DNA of 64,000 bases from Comamonas sp. BIGb0124 (GCF_003752175.1 NZ_RJVF01000012.1:248001-312000); one strand, 5' to 3'. Shown: positions 18,596 through 28,130, numbered from the stretch's first letter. Program-made: numbers and translations. The notes: generated by a model from the sequence alone, not told the origin.

Positions 18596-19999
18596 CTAGG
18601 CGCGCAAGGCCCTCACATGCTGGGCGTACGTGCGCCAGAATTCCGCATCCTGCGTGGTGGCGAAATTGATGCGCATGTACGTGCTGGGCTTGCGTTGGGC
18701 ATAGAACAGCGAACCCGGGGCCAGCATCCAACCGGCATCGAGCATGCGCTGGGCCAGCACATCGGCATCCACACCCGTATCGACCCAGCCGAACATGCCT
18801 GCCGGCTCGGAGACGAACCGGCAGCCGGCCGCGCGGGCGAGCTTCGCGCTGCGGCTGCGCGCCGCTTCCAGATGCACACGCAGACGCTCGGCATGGCGGC
18901 GCACCTGGCCCTGCTCCAGACAGACGGCCAGCGCGCGTTCCAGCAAGGCCGGCGTGGTCAGGTTGTTGAGCAGCTTGGTCTGGGTCAGCCGCTCGGCCAG
19001 CGCAGGCGGCGCGGCGACATAACCGATGCGCCAGTTCGGCACCAGTTGCTTGGCGAAACCGCTGATGTAGACCGAACGCACCAGCCCGTCGAGCGCCGTC
19101 AGCCGGGTCGCGTGAGCCGGGGCGAAATGGGCATAGGTATCGTCCTCGACCACATAGAAGTCGTGCTGCTGGGCCAGTTGCAGCACGCGGTGCGCCACGG
19201 CGGGGGTCAGGCTGTAGCCCGTCGGGTTGTGCAGCACGCTCACACACACGTAGAAGCGCGGCTGATGGCTCTCGCAATAACGCGCCATGGCCGCCAGGTC
19301 GGGCCCCTCGGGGCCGCGCGGCACCGGCAAGACCTGCACGCCCATCGCCGCCAGGCGCGCAAACTCCAGCGCCCAGCCCGGTTCGTCGACCAGAACCGCA
19401 TCGCCGGGCCTGAGCAGCGTGCGCGCAACCAGGTCCAGGCCCTGCGTGGCCCCCAGCGTGGTGACGATCTGCTCCGGTTGCACGGCGATCGACACGTCCT
19501 GCAAGCGTCGCGCCAGCGCCTCGCGCAGCACCGGATCGCCCATGGGTTCGCCGTAATGCAGCGACAGCTCCTCGAAAGCAGGACTGTTGACCACCCGGCG
19601 CACGGCCGAGCTCAAAAAGGAGTTGCGCAACCAATCGGCCGGCAGCACACCCGCCCCGGGCATGGGCCGGTGCCCCAGCGGCTGCATCATCCCGCGCAGC
19701 AGCGCCGCGGCGTCGAGGTACGGCGGCGTCGCATCGCGCACATGCCTCACCAGCGCCGTGGCAGGCGGCAACAGGGCCCGCACATAGAAACCCTGCTTCT
19801 GGCGTGCCTCGATCAGGCCCTGGGCCAGCAACTGGTCGTAGGCGGCCACCACCGTATGGGGACTGACGCCATGGCGCCGCGCACAGTCGCGAACCGAGGG
19901 CAGCCGGGTTCCGGCCGCCAGCAGGCTGGCGCGAATCTGCCCGGCATAGTGGCTCACGAGCTGTTCGGTCAGACTCAGGGTTCGGGAACGGGTCAGCAT
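18596..19999 (-). CDS. MocR/PdxR-type regulator (GntR HTH plus aminotransferase domain)
   Basis: MocR regulators join a GntR-type winged helix to a PLP-binding fold-type I aminotransferase domain. Here residues ~10-75 form the winged helix (LPSVRDCARRHGVSPHTVV) and ~95-460 the aminotransferase-like domain. The PLP lysine is probably in YISGFAKQLVPNWR near residue 317, and the PLP-ring aspartate region is VVEDDTYAHF. The 467-residue length is normal. It is divergent from an aminotransferase gene, and two direct repeats lie between them. Such regulators usually control the divergent gene and sense PLP or an amino-group compound; the ligand here is unknown. Confidence 0.93.
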   Translation of the reverse strand: MLTRSRTLSLTEQLVSHYAGQIRASLLAAGTRLPSVRDCARRHGVSPHTVVAAYDQLLAQGLIEARQKQGFYVRALLPPATALVRHVRDATPPYLDAAALLRGMMQPLGHRPMPGAGVLPADWLRNSFLSSAVRRVVNSPAFEELSLHYGEPMGDPVLREALARRLQDVSIAVQPEQIVTTLGATQGLDLVARTLLRPGDAVLVDEPGWALEFARLAAMGVQVLPVPRGPEGPDLAAMARYCESHQPRFYVCVSVLHNPTGYSLTPAVAHRVLQLAQQHDFYVVEDDTYAHFAPAHATRLTALDGLVRSVYISGFAKQLVPNWRIGYVAAPPALAERLTQTKLLNNLTTPALLERALAVCLEQGQVRRHAERLRVHLEAARSRSAKLARAAGCRFVSEPAGMFGWVDTGVDADVLAQRMLDAGWMLAPGSLFYAQRKPSTYMRINFATTQDAEFWRTYAQHVRALRA

Positions 20000-20065
20000 G
20001 GCACGGCACTCATCGTCATGTTCTGGTGGCAGAACCGATACAGATTGTGGTTAATTCGCGAAAAC

Positions 20066-20085
20066 TGTACTGGTCTTGTACTGGT
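20066..20085. promoter_or_regulatory. Candidate MocR operator: tandem TGTACTGGT repeats
   Basis: Two identical 9-mers, TGTACTGGT, start at 20066 and 20077, an 11-bp period (one helical turn). They lie in the 169-bp gap between the MocR gene and the divergent aminotransferase gene. Direct-repeat operators are characteristic of MocR proteins such as GabR. They overlap the likely -35 region of the aminotransferase promoter. Confidence 0.6.
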
Positions 20086-20168
20086 ATGAAGATTAAAGTA
20101 CACCCTACAAATTGGCAAGCTCCCCGCATCGCTAACGATTTTCACCTGACTCCAACGGAGCACATCAC

Positions 20169-21413
20169 ATGAACTGGACTCTCTCGCGCCGTGCCGAAGG
20201 CATGAACCCATCCGTCCTGCGCGAAATCCTCAAGGTCGCCGAAAAGCCCGGCATCATCTCGCTGGCCGGCGGTCTGCCCTCGGCCAAGACCTTCCCCATC
20301 GAAGCCATGGCCGCGGCCTGCCAGGAAGTCCTCTCCAAGTCCGGCCCTGCCGCCCTGCAGTACGCCGCCAGCGAAGGCTACGAGCCCCTGCGCATCTGGA
20401 TCACGGAGCAGCTTGCGGCCAACCAGGGCATGACGGTCGATCCCGACCAGGTCCTCATCACGACCGGCTCGCAGCAGGCTCTCGACCTGATCGGCAAGGT
20501 GCTCATCGACACCGGCAGCCGCATCCTGGTCGAAACGCCCACCTACCTGGGCGCGCTGCAGGCCTTCTCGCCCATGGAACCCAACGTGGTGAGCGTGGAC
20601 TGCGACGAGCAGGGCCCGCTGCCCGAAGACCTGGCCGTCAAGATCGGCGAAGGCGCCGACCGTGCGCGCTTCATGTACCTGCTGCCCAACTTCCAGAACC
20701 CCACGGGCCGCACCATGAGCGCCGAGCGCCGCGCCGCGCTCATGGCCGAAGCCGCCCGCCTGGGCCTGCCGATCGTCGAGGACAACCCCTACGGCGAGCT
20801 GTGGTTCGAGCAAGCGCCGCCGGCAGCCCTGAGCTCCTACAACCCCGAGGGCAGCATCTACATGGGCTCGTTCTCGAAGATCCTGGCACCCGGCCTGCGC
20901 CTGGGTTACGTGATCGCCCCCAAGGCGCTCTACCCCAAGCTGCTGCAGGCCAAGCAAGCCGCCGATCTGCACACCCCGATCTTCAATCAGCGTCTGGTGG
21001 CCGAAGTCCTGAAGGACAACTTCATCGACCGCCACGTGCCGACCATCCGGGCGCTTTACAAGCAGCAGCGCGACACCATGCTGGCCGTGCTCGAGCGCGA
21101 GATGGCCGGCCTGGACGTGCGCTGGAGCAAGCCCGAAGGCGGCATGTTCCTGTGGGTTCGCGTGCCCGAGCACATCGATACCCTGCCCCTGCTGGCCAAG
21201 GCGGTCGAGCGCAACGTGGCGTTCGTCCCGGGTGCGGCGTTCTATGCCGGCACACCGGCACGAAACACGCTGCGCCTGTCTTTCGTGACCGCCAGCGCCG
21301 AGCAGATCAACATCGCGATCACGGCCCTGGCCGAAGTGCTGCGCGCGGAAATCGCCGCCCAGCCCAAGCCGCTCCAGGCCGCCTCGGCCGCCGAGCTCGA
21401 CACCGTGGCCTGA
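20169..21413 (+). CDS. PLP-dependent aminotransferase, class I/II (2-aminoadipate-type)
   Basis: This 414-residue fold-type I aminotransferase resembles the LysN/ARO8 group (2-aminoadipate or broad aromatic/branched-chain transaminases). It begins with the family mark RRAEGMNPSVLREILKV and has the PLP lysine in GSFSKILAPGLRLGY near residue 237, the PLP aspartate in VEDNPYGEL, and PNFQNPTG. It lacks the helix-turn-helix of its divergent MocR neighbour, which it otherwise resembles. A CGGAG ribosome-binding site precedes the ATG. The true amino donor is uncertain. A GST gene follows after 50 bp. Confidence 0.92.
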   Translation: MNWTLSRRAEGMNPSVLREILKVAEKPGIISLAGGLPSAKTFPIEAMAAACQEVLSKSGPAALQYAASEGYEPLRIWITEQLAANQGMTVDPDQVLITTGSQQALDLIGKVLIDTGSRILVETPTYLGALQAFSPMEPNVVSVDCDEQGPLPEDLAVKIGEGADRARFMYLLPNFQNPTGRTMSAERRAALMAEAARLGLPIVEDNPYGELWFEQAPPAALSSYNPEGSIYMGSFSKILAPGLRLGYVIAPKALYPKLLQAKQAADLHTPIFNQRLVAEVLKDNFIDRHVPTIRALYKQQRDTMLAVLEREMAGLDVRWSKPEGGMFLWVRVPEHIDTLPLLAKAVERNVAFVPGAAFYAGTPARNTLRLSFVTASAEQINIAITALAEVLRAEIAAQPKPLQAASAAELDTVA

Positions 21414-21463
21414 GCCACGCCCGCCGCCATCCCGCCGTCGCGCATCACAGGAAAGCCCTCGCC

Positions 21464-22099
21464 ATGCTGCACATCTGGGGACGTCTGTCGTCCATCAACG
21501 TCCGCAAGGTCGTCTGGTGCGCACAGGAACTCGGCCTGTCGTTCCAGCGCACCGAAGCGGGCGGCGCCTTTGGCCTGGTGAACACACCCGAGTACCTGGC
21601 GCTCAATCCCAACGCCATGGTGCCCGTGATCGAGTACGGCGATGGCCAGCAGCCCTACACGCTGTGGGAGTCGAACGTGATCGTGCGTTACCTGTGTGCG
21701 CGGCATGCCGCCGGTACGCTCTATCCGGAAGACCTCCAAGACCGCTTCGATGCCGAACGCTGGATGGACTGGCAGCAGACCACGCTGAACCCGGCAGGGC
21801 GCGATGCGTTCCTGCAACTGGTTCGCACACCCGAGGCCCAGCGCCAGCCCGCGTTGCTGGCAGCCTCTGTGGCCGCCACGGCACCGCTGCTCGACCTGCT
21901 CGACCGCCACCTGGCACGTCAGGCCTTCCTCGCCGGCGACGCCTTCACCATGGCCGACATCCCCGTGGCCTGCGAGGTGCACCGCTGGCTGGCACTGCCG
22001 CTGCAGCAAGATGCCGACCGGCCCGCCCTCATGCGCTGGTGGCAAGCCATCAAGGCCCGTCCGGGCGCCCTGGGCGTGCTCGACCTCATCCCCACCTGA
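21464..22099 (+). CDS. Glutathione S-transferase family protein
   Basis: The 211-residue cytosolic GST has an N-terminal thioredoxin-like domain (residues 1-82, starting MLHIWGRLSSINVRKVVWCA, with the cis-proline region MVPVIEY and the ESNVIVRYL glutathione-binding site) and an all-helical C-terminal domain. The SSINVRK active-site motif, with serine near residue 9, resembles theta-type GSTs of proteobacteria. It probably forms an operon with the preceding aminotransferase. The substrate is unknown. Confidence 0.9.
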   Translation: MLHIWGRLSSINVRKVVWCAQELGLSFQRTEAGGAFGLVNTPEYLALNPNAMVPVIEYGDGQQPYTLWESNVIVRYLCARHAAGTLYPEDLQDRFDAERWMDWQQTTLNPAGRDAFLQLVRTPEAQRQPALLAASVAATAPLLDLLDRHLARQAFLAGDAFTMADIPVACEVHRWLALPLQQDADRPALMRWWQAIKARPGALGVLDLIPT

Positions 22100-22214
22100 C
22101 CCTCGGCAGACCGCCCGCCTCCGGCAGGGGTCGCCCGCTTCCGCGAAGTCCGCGCCGAAGCATTCGCCGCGGCATGCTCGGCCCCCGGGGCCGTAAACGA
22201 CAGAAGGCCTTCCC

Positions 22215-23153
22215 ATGTCCCAGCAACGCCTCTTCAAACAAGTGGATGTGTTCACCGACCGTCCGTATTTCGGCAACGCCCTGGCGGTGGTCCTGAATGG
22301 CCAGGATCTGGACGACGAGGCCATGCAGCGGCTGGCCCGCTGGACCAACCTGTCCGAAACGACATTCCTGCTGCCGCCGACGCACCCGCAAGCCGACTAC
22401 CGCGTGAGGATCTTCACGCCGGGCGGCGAACTCCCCTTCGCCGGCCACCCGACGCTCGGCAGTTGCCATGCATGGCTGGAAGCCGGCGGCCAGCCCCGGC
22501 GTCCGGGCCGCATCGTGCAGGAATGCGCGGTCGGCCTGGTCGAATTGCGCCACGATCAGGGTCGTCTGTCGTTTGCCGCACCGCCCCTGCGCCGCCGCCC
22601 GATCAGTGCCACATTGCTCGCCCAGATCGCCGCCGCGCTGGACATCCGCAGCCAGCACATCGAAGCCGCCCAGATCCTCGACAACGGCCCGGTCTGGCTG
22701 GGCCTGCTGCTGGCCGACGAATCGGCCGTGTTGGCACTGCAGCCCGATCACGAAGCGCTGCGCAAGCTCGGCCACAAGGTCGGCGTGTGCGCCATCAAGC
22801 CCGATCCGTTCGACAGCCGCCTGATCGCCCGCTCCAGCCGGGAGGCACGGGCCTTTGCACGGCCGGTCCCGGCGGTTGCCCCGGTGGACGCCGCGCAGGC
22901 GAACGCCCCCACGCTCGAGGTGCGGGCATTCGCAGCCCCGATCGGCGTGCACGAAGACCCGGTCACCGGCAGCCTCAACGCCAGCCTGGCCCAATGGCTG
23001 ATCGAGGATGGCGTCATGCCCGAGCGTTATTGCGCCTACCAGGGCCAGTGCCTGGAACGCGACGGCCAGATCTTCATCGAACGCGATGCGGACGGCCAAG
23101 TCTGGGTCGGCGGCCATGCCGTGACCTGCATCGACGGGCACGTGACCCTGTAG
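22215..23153 (+). CDS. PhzF-family isomerase
   Basis: The 312-residue protein belongs to the PhzF/diaminopimelate-epimerase-fold family. It shows the N-terminal FTDRPYFGNALAVV segment, the catalytic-glutamate region NLSETTFLLPP near residue 49, PFAGHPTLG, and the late EDPVTGSLNASLAQWL motif. True PhzF isomerises a phenazine precursor, but most members have unknown roles and there are no other phz genes here, so a phenazine role is unlikely. It is on the same strand as the GST gene, 115 bp away, and convergent with the creatininase gene. Confidence 0.88.
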   Translation: MSQQRLFKQVDVFTDRPYFGNALAVVLNGQDLDDEAMQRLARWTNLSETTFLLPPTHPQADYRVRIFTPGGELPFAGHPTLGSCHAWLEAGGQPRRPGRIVQECAVGLVELRHDQGRLSFAAPPLRRRPISATLLAQIAAALDIRSQHIEAAQILDNGPVWLGLLLADESAVLALQPDHEALRKLGHKVGVCAIKPDPFDSRLIARSSREARAFARPVPAVAPVDAAQANAPTLEVRAFAAPIGVHEDPVTGSLNASLAQWLIEDGVMPERYCAYQGQCLERDGQIFIERDADGQVWVGGHAVTCIDGHVTL

Positions 23154-23199
23154 CGCGCAAGCAGCCGACGGCGCAACGGCCGGTCTACGGCCCCGCGGC

Positions 23200-24051
23200 T
23201 CAGGGCTGCCGGGGCGCCACGGTATCGAGCGGCAGATCGCACAACTCGCCCAGCAGCAGCGCGAGTTGCTCGCCGACCGATGCCAGCAGCGCCTCCCCCT
23301 TGGCGGCGGTCGCCGCGGCCGCATCGCCTGCGGCACCGTCTGCGTTGTAGTCCTGCATCTGCCAGCCCAGCTTGGCGCTTCGCCCGTTGCCCAGGATGTC
23401 GAACCGTTCGCTGCGCACACGCGAGGCCGAATCGAAATCGCGGGCCTGCTCCATCCGCACGTCCTGCGGCCGTATGGCGCGCATCAGACTGGTCTCGATG
23501 TCGCCCGCATGCACGCCGAAGCGGTGCTCGCCCGCGCTGAACGCGCCGGTCGCCTGGGCATCGAGCGGCAGGTTGTACCAGCTGCAGCCGTACACGATCA
23601 GGCCGCAGCGCGTTCGCAGTTCGCGCGCGACGATGTCCATCACGGCGACATGCCCGCCATGGGCATTGAAGAGCAGCAGCTTGCGCACGCCGGCTCGCGC
23701 CACGCCTTCGCCGATCTCGGTCCACAGCCGCACCACGGTCTCGATCGACAGGCTCAGCGTGCCGGCAAAAGCCAGGTGCTCCGGGCTGTAGCCGATCGGC
23801 TGGGTGGGCAGGACCAGCACGGGCAGGTCGGCGGCGAGCCGGCCCAGCGCCGAATCCAGCATGGCGTCGGCCAGCACCGTATCGACCCCCAGGGGCAGAT
23901 GAGGCCCGTGCTGCTCGGTGGCCCCCACAGGCAACACCGCCACCGTGCGCGCCGGATCGAGGCGTTCGAAGTCGCGGGTCGTCATCTCGGACCATTTGCG
24001 GGGCCCTGCGTGAGTGCGAGCGGAAGGAGCGGTTTGATCGGGAGACGCCAT
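23200..24051 (-). CDS. Creatininase-family amidohydrolase
   Basis: The 283-residue protein has the metal-binding marks of the creatininase/formamide-hydrolase superfamily: GATEQHGPHLPLGVDT (Glu, His and Asp ligands), NAHGGHV, and GEHRFGVHAGDIETS. Members hydrolyse cyclic amides or formamides, for example creatinine and formylated riboflavin or mycofactocin intermediates, so the substrate is open. The ATG at 24051 has a TAACAT hexamer ending 8 nt upstream and no Shine-Dalgarno, so its mRNA may be leaderless; an internal methionine at 23985 is the alternative. It is divergent from a drug-exporter gene. Confidence 0.87.
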   Translation of the reverse strand: MASPDQTAPSARTHAGPRKWSEMTTRDFERLDPARTVAVLPVGATEQHGPHLPLGVDTVLADAMLDSALGRLAADLPVLVLPTQPIGYSPEHLAFAGTLSLSIETVVRLWTEIGEGVARAGVRKLLLFNAHGGHVAVMDIVARELRTRCGLIVYGCSWYNLPLDAQATGAFSAGEHRFGVHAGDIETSLMRAIRPQDVRMEQARDFDSASRVRSERFDILGNGRSAKLGWQMQDYNADGAAGDAAAATAAKGEALLASVGEQLALLLGELCDLPLDTVAPRQP

Positions 24052-24295
24052 GGACTGCGATGTTACCGCTGCCGCCGGTCCGGCACGCCCAGCCCCCCAT
24101 GCGTCGCGACGCCAAACCGGCGACAATGCCGGGTTGGGCGACCCGAAGCCTCACCGGCCGGCGACGCGATGCCCTGCCTCGGCGCCCTGGCGCCCGGATC
24201 GACGGCTACGGGCCTTCGCACCCGGCCTGGCCGGCCCCTTGCCGCTTCCTCGCCGCCGTTCGCGGCACTTTTCACCCCGGTTTACTCTCGCAGTC

Positions 24296-25549
24296 ATGAC
24301 TCACGCCTCCCTTACCATCGTCCTCGCCATGCTCACCATGGTCGGGGCGCTGGGCATCGATACCTACCTGCCGGCCTTTCACGCCATCGGCGCCGATCTG
24401 CAGGTCGGCCCGCTGGTGGTCCAGCAGACCCTCAGCGTCTACGTCGCCTGCATGGCCTTCACCATGCTGTTCTCCGGCACGCTCTCCGACTCGTTCGGCC
24501 GCCGCCGCGTGCTGCTGGTCTCGGTCATCGGCTACACCCTGACCTCTCTTGCCGCCGCGCTCGCGCCCAATGCCCAGGCGCTGATCCTGGTGCGTGCGCT
24601 GCAGGGCCTGAGCGCCGGTGCCGGCCTGGTGGTCGGCCGCGCGATGGTCCAGGATCTCTTCAAGGGCGCCGAGGCCCAGCGCGTCATGGCCACCATCACC
24701 ATGGTGTTCAGCCTGGCTCCCGCCATCGCCCCCATCCTGGGCGGCGTGCTGCAAAGCCTGGCCGGCTGGCGCTCGATCTTTGTCTTCATGGCCCTCTACA
24801 GCGCGGTGCTCTGGGTGATCTGCCAGCGCGGCCTGCCCGAGACCCTGCCGCCCGCGCAGCGTTCGCCCTTCCACCTGAGGCAGATCGCCGCGCGCTACCT
24901 CGAGTCGCTGCGCCAGCCGGCCTTTGTGCTCATGATCCTGGCCATCGCCATGATCTTCGGCGGACTGCCGCTCTACATCGGCTCGGCCGCATCCTTCGTG
25001 ATGGACATCCTGGGCCTGCCCGAGACCGCCTTCGGTTGGCTCTTCATCCCGCTGGTGGCCGGCACGGTGGCCGGCGCGGCACTCGCGCGGCGCCTCGCCC
25101 GCCAGGTCGCCCCCGCCAAGATGCTGCGGGCGGGCATGGCCGTGATGCTGGCCTCCGCGGTCGCCGGTGCCCTCTACGCCAGCATCTGGCCCGTGCGCAT
25201 TCCCTATGCCGTCCTGCCCCTCATGTTCTATACCTTCGGACTGGGGCTGGTGATGCCCGCCATGGTGTTGCGTGCCCTGGGCATGTTCCCGCACATGCGC
25301 GGCCTGGCCGCATCCATGCAGAGCTTTGTGCAGATGATGACCTTCTCGCTGGTCTCCGGCTTCATTGCGCCGCTGGTGTTCCACTCCGCACAGCTGATCG
25401 CCATCGGCCACCTGCTGTTCCTGCTGCTGGGCATGGCGCTTTGGGCCTGGGCCATGCGCATCGCGCCGCCCCCCTCGCTGCCGCCCGGCGGCCCGGGCCA
25501 GCCCGGCGCGGCCGCCCCGATGGCCCCCGCAGCCTCCAGGCCGGTCTGA
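24296..25549 (+). CDS. Bcr/CflA-family multidrug efflux MFS transporter
   Basis: The 417-residue protein has 12 predicted membrane helices of the DHA1 Bcr/CflA group. Helix 1 contains GALGIDTYLPAFHAIG (the family's characteristic D-x-YLPA), loop 2-3 has GTLSDSFGRRRVLL (motif A), and helix 5 has SLAPAIAPILGG (motif C-like). Members export bicyclomycin, chloramphenicol, sulfonamides or cysteine. The ATG at 24296 is where the transporter-like sequence starts; upstream codons in frame encode a Pro/Arg-rich, non-membrane stretch. Confidence 0.92.
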   Translation: MTHASLTIVLAMLTMVGALGIDTYLPAFHAIGADLQVGPLVVQQTLSVYVACMAFTMLFSGTLSDSFGRRRVLLVSVIGYTLTSLAAALAPNAQALILVRALQGLSAGAGLVVGRAMVQDLFKGAEAQRVMATITMVFSLAPAIAPILGGVLQSLAGWRSIFVFMALYSAVLWVICQRGLPETLPPAQRSPFHLRQIAARYLESLRQPAFVLMILAIAMIFGGLPLYIGSAASFVMDILGLPETAFGWLFIPLVAGTVAGAALARRLARQVAPAKMLRAGMAVMLASAVAGALYASIWPVRIPYAVLPLMFYTFGLGLVMPAMVLRALGMFPHMRGLAASMQSFVQMMTFSLVSGFIAPLVFHSAQLIAIGHLLFLLLGMALWAWAMRIAPPPSLPPGGPGQPGAAAPMAPAASRPV

Positions 25550-25795
25550 GCGCCACGATCGCCCGGCAGGCCGGCATCGGTGCAAGCCCGGCGATCTGGT
25601 CATAATCACACGCTCCATCTCGATCCGATCGCCGGGCCCGCCCGGCGATGGTTCCAGCCCTTTGCCCTGCCAGATGCGTGCCGGCGCGCCACACGCCGGA
25701 TCGCCGTGCCCATGTTGTTGCACCTGCTTCTCGACGCCCTGACCGCCCTGCAGCCCCCGACCCCTGCCGCCTGTGCACAGACCGCCCGTACACGC

Positions 25796-27994
25796 ATGCC
25801 CGGCCTGCGCCGAGGGCTGACCGGCCTCGCCGCCCTGCTCGCGCTGTGGGCCGTCCAGACGCCCGGCGCGTACGCCCAGTTGCCCGGCACTGCGACGGTG
25901 ACCACCCCCCATGTCACCGCCGAGCTGCAGGCCTACGCCCCGCAGGGCCTGCAGCCGCAAGCCCCCCTGTGGCTGGGCCTGAGGATCGAACACCAGCCCG
26001 GCTGGCACACCTACTGGAAAAACGCCGGCGACTCGGGCCTGCCCACGGAATTCGAATGGCGTTTGCCCGCCGGGCTCTCCGCCGGCCCCATTGCCTGGCC
26101 CGTCCCGCGCAAGATCCCGGTCGGCCCTCTCGCCAACTACGGTTACGAAGACACCGTGCTGTTGCCCGTCCCCCTGACCGTGGACGCCGGCTTCCAGCCC
26201 TCGCCGCTGGGTACGGTCGATATCCGCCTGCACGCACGCTGGCTGGTCTGCCGAGTCGAATGCATTCCCGAAGAGGGCGACTTCTCGCTTCGCCTCAATG
26301 CCCGCAGCAGCACGGCCATCCATGGCGCGGCATTCGAGGCCGCCCTGGCCAGCCAGCCCCGCGATCTGCCTGCACACCCCGGCCAGCGTGTCGCGATCGA
26401 TCCCGCCGCGCCAGCCGGCACGCTGGACATCGCGCTCGCCGGCCTGCCCCCTGCCTGGCAAGGCCAACGCCTCGAATTCCTGACCGAAACGCCCGAGCTC
26501 ATCGAGACCGGCGCCGAGTGGCAGCAGCATTGGCAGGGCGACCAGTGGCTGGCACGTGTTCCGCTCTCGGCCTATCGTCAGGCCAGCCCCGACACACTCC
26601 CCCTCGTCGTGACGTTGACGGCTGCCGACGGCGGTCTGCAAGGCTGGCGCGCCGAACTGCCGATCCAGGGCGCCTGGCCCGCCGCCGTGGCCCCGGTCGC
26701 CGCCGCCCCGGCCACCGCGTCCCCCTGGCCCCGTCCCGATGCGGCGCAAGACCCGCTGCCGGCCGGCCCCGCGTCGCCGGCATCCTGGCCCGCCTACCTG
26801 GCGGCGCTGGTCGGCGCCTTGCTCGGCGGCCTGCTGCTCAACGTCATGCCCTGCGTCTTTCCCGTTCTGGCCATCAAGGCCATGGGCATGGCGGCGCATG
26901 CCGGCGACCGCCCGGCCCAGCGACGCGCCGGACTGGCCTATGCGGCCGGCGTGATCCTGTCGCTGACAGCCCTGGCCGCCCTGCTGCTGAGCCTGCGGGC
27001 CGCAGGCCAGGCCGTCGGCTGGGGTTTCCAGTTGCAGTCGCCCGGCGTCGTGGCCGGCCTGGCCGCGCTGTTCACCGTGCTGGGATTGCAGATGGCCGGG
27101 CTGTTCCAGACCGGCAGCGTGCTGCCGTCGTCGCTGGCCACGCGGCAGTTGCGCCATCCCACCCTCAATGCGGGCCTTTCGGGTGTACTGGCCGTGGCCG
27201 TCGCCTCGCCCTGCACGGCTCCGTTCATGGGCGCCTCGCTGGGCTACACCCTGACCCTGCCCGCCGGGCAGACCCTGCTGCTCTTCGCCACGATGGGGCT
27301 GGGCCTTGCGCTGCCGTTCCTGATCCTGTCCTGGGTTCCCAGGGCCGCCGGCTGGCTGCCCCGGCCCGGCCCCTGGATGGAAAACCTGCGCCAGCTCATG
27401 GCGTTTCCCTTGTTCGGCACCGTGGTCTGGCTGGTGTGGGTTCTGGGCCAGCTCGGCGGCGGCGACAGCGTCGCCGCGCTGCTGGCCCTGCTGGTTGCAC
27501 TGGCCATGCTGCTGTGGAGCCTCGGCCGGCCCGGGCGGTTGCGCCTCCCTCTGGCCGCCTTTTCCCTGGCCGTGCTGCTCGCCCTGGCATGGCTGGTCGG
27601 CCCGACTGTCGTGCGCGAGGAGGCGCCCGCCACCGCCAGCACCCAGGTGCCTGCCGGCGGCTGGGCGCCCTGGAGTCCCGCCCAAGAGCAGGCCCTGCTC
27701 GACCAGGGCCGCACCGTCTTTGTCGACTACACCGCGGCCTGGTGCATCACCTGCCAGTTCAACAAGAAGACCGTGCTCGACGATGCCGAGGTGCAGGCGA
27801 TCTTCCAGCGCCGGAACGTGGCCCTGCTGCGCGCCGACTGGACACGGCGCGATGCAGCCATCACGGCGGCCCTGGCGTCCCTGGGCCGCAACGGCGTGCC
27901 GGTCTATGTGCTGCACAAGCCGGGCCGGCCGCCGCACCTGCTGCCCGAAATCCTCAGCACCAACACCATTTCCCAAGCCCTCGCGGCCGACTGA
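25796..27994 (+). CDS. ScsB/DsbD-type protein-disulfide reductase
   Basis: This inner-membrane protein carries electrons from cytoplasmic thioredoxin to periplasmic thiol proteins. From the start chosen here it is 732 residues: signal peptide (GYAQ-type cleavage after AYA), periplasmic domain (to ~320) with a Cys pair in LVCRVECIPEEG, a membrane domain with redox cysteines in NVMPCVFPV and ASPCTAPFMG, then a thioredoxin domain with active site AAWCITC. The periplasmic domain is the DUF/ScsB type rather than the short n-DsbD type. An alternative start at 25712 would add 28 residues before the signal peptide; neither start has a good ribosome-binding site. Confidence 0.88.
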   Translation: MPGLRRGLTGLAALLALWAVQTPGAYAQLPGTATVTTPHVTAELQAYAPQGLQPQAPLWLGLRIEHQPGWHTYWKNAGDSGLPTEFEWRLPAGLSAGPIAWPVPRKIPVGPLANYGYEDTVLLPVPLTVDAGFQPSPLGTVDIRLHARWLVCRVECIPEEGDFSLRLNARSSTAIHGAAFEAALASQPRDLPAHPGQRVAIDPAAPAGTLDIALAGLPPAWQGQRLEFLTETPELIETGAEWQQHWQGDQWLARVPLSAYRQASPDTLPLVVTLTAADGGLQGWRAELPIQGAWPAAVAPVAAAPATASPWPRPDAAQDPLPAGPASPASWPAYLAALVGALLGGLLLNVMPCVFPVLAIKAMGMAAHAGDRPAQRRAGLAYAAGVILSLTALAALLLSLRAAGQAVGWGFQLQSPGVVAGLAALFTVLGLQMAGLFQTGSVLPSSLATRQLRHPTLNAGLSGVLAVAVASPCTAPFMGASLGYTLTLPAGQTLLLFATMGLGLALPFLILSWVPRAAGWLPRPGPWMENLRQLMAFPLFGTVVWLVWVLGQLGGGDSVAALLALLVALAMLLWSLGRPGRLRLPLAAFSLAVLLALAWLVGPTVVREEAPATASTQVPAGGWAPWSPAQEQALLDQGRTVFVDYTAAWCITCQFNKKTVLDDAEVQAIFQRRNVALLRADWTRRDAAITAALASLGRNGVPVYVLHKPGRPPHLLPEILSTNTISQALAAD

Positions 27995-28130
27995 AAACAC
28001 CGGGCTGCACGGCGCTGCATGGCACCTTCCGGGCCGGGCGTAGGACAAGGCATCGAACGCGGCGCAGCGGCCCTAGGGTTAGCCATAGGCCCATGCACCG
28101 AAGCAGGGATGTCGCCGTATGATGCCCGCC

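Noticed and set aside
22215-23153. Phenazine biosynthesis gene cluster
   Set aside because: Only a PhzF-family gene is present; no phzA-E or phzG. The family is widespread outside phenazine producers.
24272-28048. Long antisense frame over the Bcr-type exporter and DsbD-type gene
   Set aside because: Composition is Gln/Gly/His/Arg-rich low complexity with no domain, and both sense genes are intact.
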